64,000 bases of DNA from Neptunicoccus cionae (lineage in GTDB: Bacteria > Pseudomonadota > Alphaproteobacteria > Rhodobacterales > Rhodobacteraceae): the NCBI RefSeq assembly GCF_014643735.1, contig NZ_BMKA01000001.1:868001-932000 (forward strand), given 5' to 3'. The position numbers and the translations under genes are program-made. The notes below the pieces were generated by a model. It did not search any database. It worked only from the letters and a program-made list of their open reading frames with translations, and had not been told where the DNA came from. Below are positions 62,535 through 64,000 of this stretch, piece after piece (the first letter of the stretch is position 1; the number at the start of each line of letters is the position of its first letter).

Positions 62535-64000
62535 CTAGTGTTTCTGGTGGTCCCACATATCGGGTGTCGGCAGAGTTTCAAATGTGTGCTCTGGCGGAGG
62601 TGTTGGAAGGGTCCATTCCAGCGTATCCGCGCCTTCACCCCAGTAGTTATCCTCGGTGATTTTCTTGCCCCACATCAGGGTGTAGAAAACGATGCCGATG
62701 AAGAACACGAAGGATGCGAAGGACAGGAAGGCACCATAAGTGGAGACTTCGTTCCAGAGCGAGAACTGCTCTGGGTAGTCGATGTAACGGCGTGGCATAC
62801 CTTGGCGACCCAGAAAGTGTTGTGGGAAGAAGGTGATGTTGGCACCGATGAACATCATCCAGAAGTGCAGCTTGCCGGCCCATTCAGGGTACTGACGACC
62901 GGACATTTTACCGATCCAGTAGTAGACGCCCGCAAAGATACAGAACACAGCACCCAGAGACATAACATAGTGGAAGTGCGCAACCACATAGTATGTGTCG
63001 TGATAGGCGCGGTCCACACCAGCCTGTGACAGCACGATCCCTGTAACCCCACCAACGGTGAAGAGGAACAGGAAGCCGAAGGCCCAGTACATTGGTGTTT
63101 TCATCTCGATAGAGCCGCCCCACATGGTTGCGATCCATGAGAAGATCTTGATGCCTGTCGGCACCGCAATCACCATTGTCGCCAGCATGAAGTAGGACTG
63201 CTGTGTCAGGGACATGCCCACGGTGTACATGTGGTGTGCCCAGACAACAAAGCCAAGCGCGCCAATGCCAACCATCGCGTAAACCATCGGCAGGTAGCCA
63301 AAGATCGGCTTGCGCGAGAAGGTTGCGATAACGTGGGAGATGATACCAAAGCCCGGAACAATGATCATGTACACTTCGGGGTGACCGAAGAACCACAGCA
63401 AGTGCTGGTACAGGATCGGGTCGCCGCCGCCGGATGGATCAAAGAAGGTTGTCCCGAAGTTACGGTCTGTCAGCAGCATGGTGATCGCGCCGGCCAGAAC
63501 AGGCAGGGACAGAAGGATCAGGAAGGCTGTGACGAAGATCGACCACGCGAACAGCGGTGTTTTATGCAGGGTCATCCCCGGCGCACGCATGTTCAGGAAG
63601 GTGGTGATCATGTTGATCGCACCAAGGATCGAGGACGCACCGGAAACGTGAACCGCAAAGATTGCGAAATCCATCGAATAACCGGCCTCTTTGGTGGACA
63701 GCGGCGCATAAAGCACCCAACCCACACCGGAACCGAGCTGGCCGTTGCCGCCCGGAGACAGCAGGGACAGAACTGCAAGTGACGAACCAGCCACATACAT
63801 CCAGTAGGACAGGTTGTTCATCCGCGGGAACGCCATATCCGGCGCACCGATCATCAGTGGCATAAAGTAGTTACCAAAACCGCCGAACAGGGCGGGAATA
63901 ACCACAAAGAACATCATCAGGATGCCGTGGCCCGTGATCAACACGTTCCAGAGGTGGCCGTTTGGCGTACAGTTTTCAACAGCGGCCGCCATGAGGGACG
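62535..64000 (-). CDS. ctaD: Cytochrome c oxidase subunit I (partial, 5' end missing)
   Basis: The reading frame is open to the right edge, so the N-terminus, with its first helix and a heme a ligand, is missing. The 485 residues visible include the core helices: [17 protein letters not shown] (CuB His and the cross-linked Tyr), [10 protein letters not shown] (two CuB His) and [13 protein letters not shown] (heme a and a3 His). Together these identify a heme-copper A-family oxidase. The C-terminal part has the helix-rich subunit I tail ending in PDMWDHQKH. It reduces O2 to water. It is followed by a terminator. Confidence 0.97.
   Translation of the reverse strand, partial: SLMAAAVENCTPNGHLWNVLITGHGILMMFFVVIPALFGGFGNYFMPLMIGAPDMAFPRMNNLSYWMYVAGSSLAVLSLLSPGGNGQLGSGVGWVLYAPLSTKEAGYSMDFAIFAVHVSGASSILGAINMITTFLNMRAPGMTLHKTPLFAWSIFVTAFLILLSLPVLAGAITMLLTDRNFGTTFFDPSGGGDPILYQHLLWFFGHPEVYMIIVPGFGIISHVIATFSRKPIFGYLPMVYAMVGIGALGFVVWAHHMYTVGMSLTQQSYFMLATMVIAVPTGIKIFSWIATMWGGSIEMKTPMYWAFGFLFLFTVGGVTGIVLSQAGVDRAYHDTYYVVAHFHYVMSLGAVFCIFAGVYYWIGKMSGRQYPEWAGKLHFWMMFIGANITFFPQHFLGRQGMPRRYIDYPEQFSLWNEVSTYGAFLSFASFVFFIGIVFYTLMWGKKITEDNYWGEGADTLEWTLPTPPPEHTFETLPTPDMWDHQKH

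Noticed and set aside
1-64000. CRISPR arrays, insertion sequences or prophage
   Set aside because: I saw no regular spaced repeats, transposases, integrases or phage genes; base composition looks even throughout.

Overview
The window looks like a chromosomal stretch of an alphaproteobacterium of order Rhodobacterales, probably of the Roseobacter group. The reasons are gene content and order, not a database search: a cluster of an NDUFA12-like protein, an MlaD protein, a DUF2155 protein, Aat, AccC and AccB; a pyruvate dehydrogenase operon whose E1-beta subunit carries its own lipoyl domain; a long coiled-coil ZapA; a one-piece indolepyruvate:ferredoxin oxidoreductase next to a LysR regulator; and a DUF2244 gene close to cytochrome oxidase subunit I. 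I saw no transposase, integrase, phage gene or CRISPR array. The only RNA gene I found is one tRNA-Gly(UCC).

Region 1 (1-9857) is the most accessory part, a carbohydrate catabolism locus. The tail of a sugar ABC importer (permease end, a small membrane protein, two different ATPases) runs rightward. It meets a leftward operon of a TIM-barrel epimerase, an enolase-superfamily dehydratase, a GntR/FCD regulator and a hydroxyacid dehydrogenase. Divergent from that operon is a rightward operon of two more TIM-barrel isomerases and a Gfo/Idh/MocA oxidoreductase. The 326-base divergent control region holds two TGGT-N3-ACCA palindromes, which I take to be the regulator's operators. The substrate is unknown.

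Region 2 (9858-32230) is mostly housekeeping: tRNA-Gly, an ABC exporter, a DUF218 protein, the NDUFA12/MlaD/DUF2155/Aat/AccC/AccB/DsbA group, an aminotransferase, release factor 2, a GMC oxidoreductase, an uncharacterised 562-residue acidic protein with helically phased repeats upstream, thiamine pyrophosphokinase, serine dehydratase, RpiA, glutathione reductase, HflK/HflC with a DUF2065 protein, and a DegP-type protease.

Region 3 (32260-42121) is one leftward block of central carbon metabolism: transketolase, GAPDH, an unannotated 47-residue membrane peptide, phosphoglycerate kinase, class I aldolase, an FtsB-like protein and PdhA-PdhB-PdhC. Candidate operators are a tandem TTAACGTTAA palindrome between transketolase and GAPDH, and a 14-bp palindrome in front of pdhA.

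Region 4 (42329-64000) holds a coiled-coil protein with ZapA, a monothiol glutaredoxin with BolA, PurL, a MAPEG protein followed by a YCII/ECF42 sigma-factor pair, a LysR regulator divergent from indolepyruvate oxidoreductase with a 23-bp palindrome between them, a UbiH-type hydroxylase, a HAD nucleotidase, an FkbM methyltransferase coupled to a GntR regulator, a membrane glycosyltransferase with an N-terminal MshEN-like domain, CarA, YqeY, DUF2244, a bestrophin-like channel and the partial CtaD. Where the longest open frame had an implausible N-terminus, I chose starts by Shine-Dalgarno position and family length.
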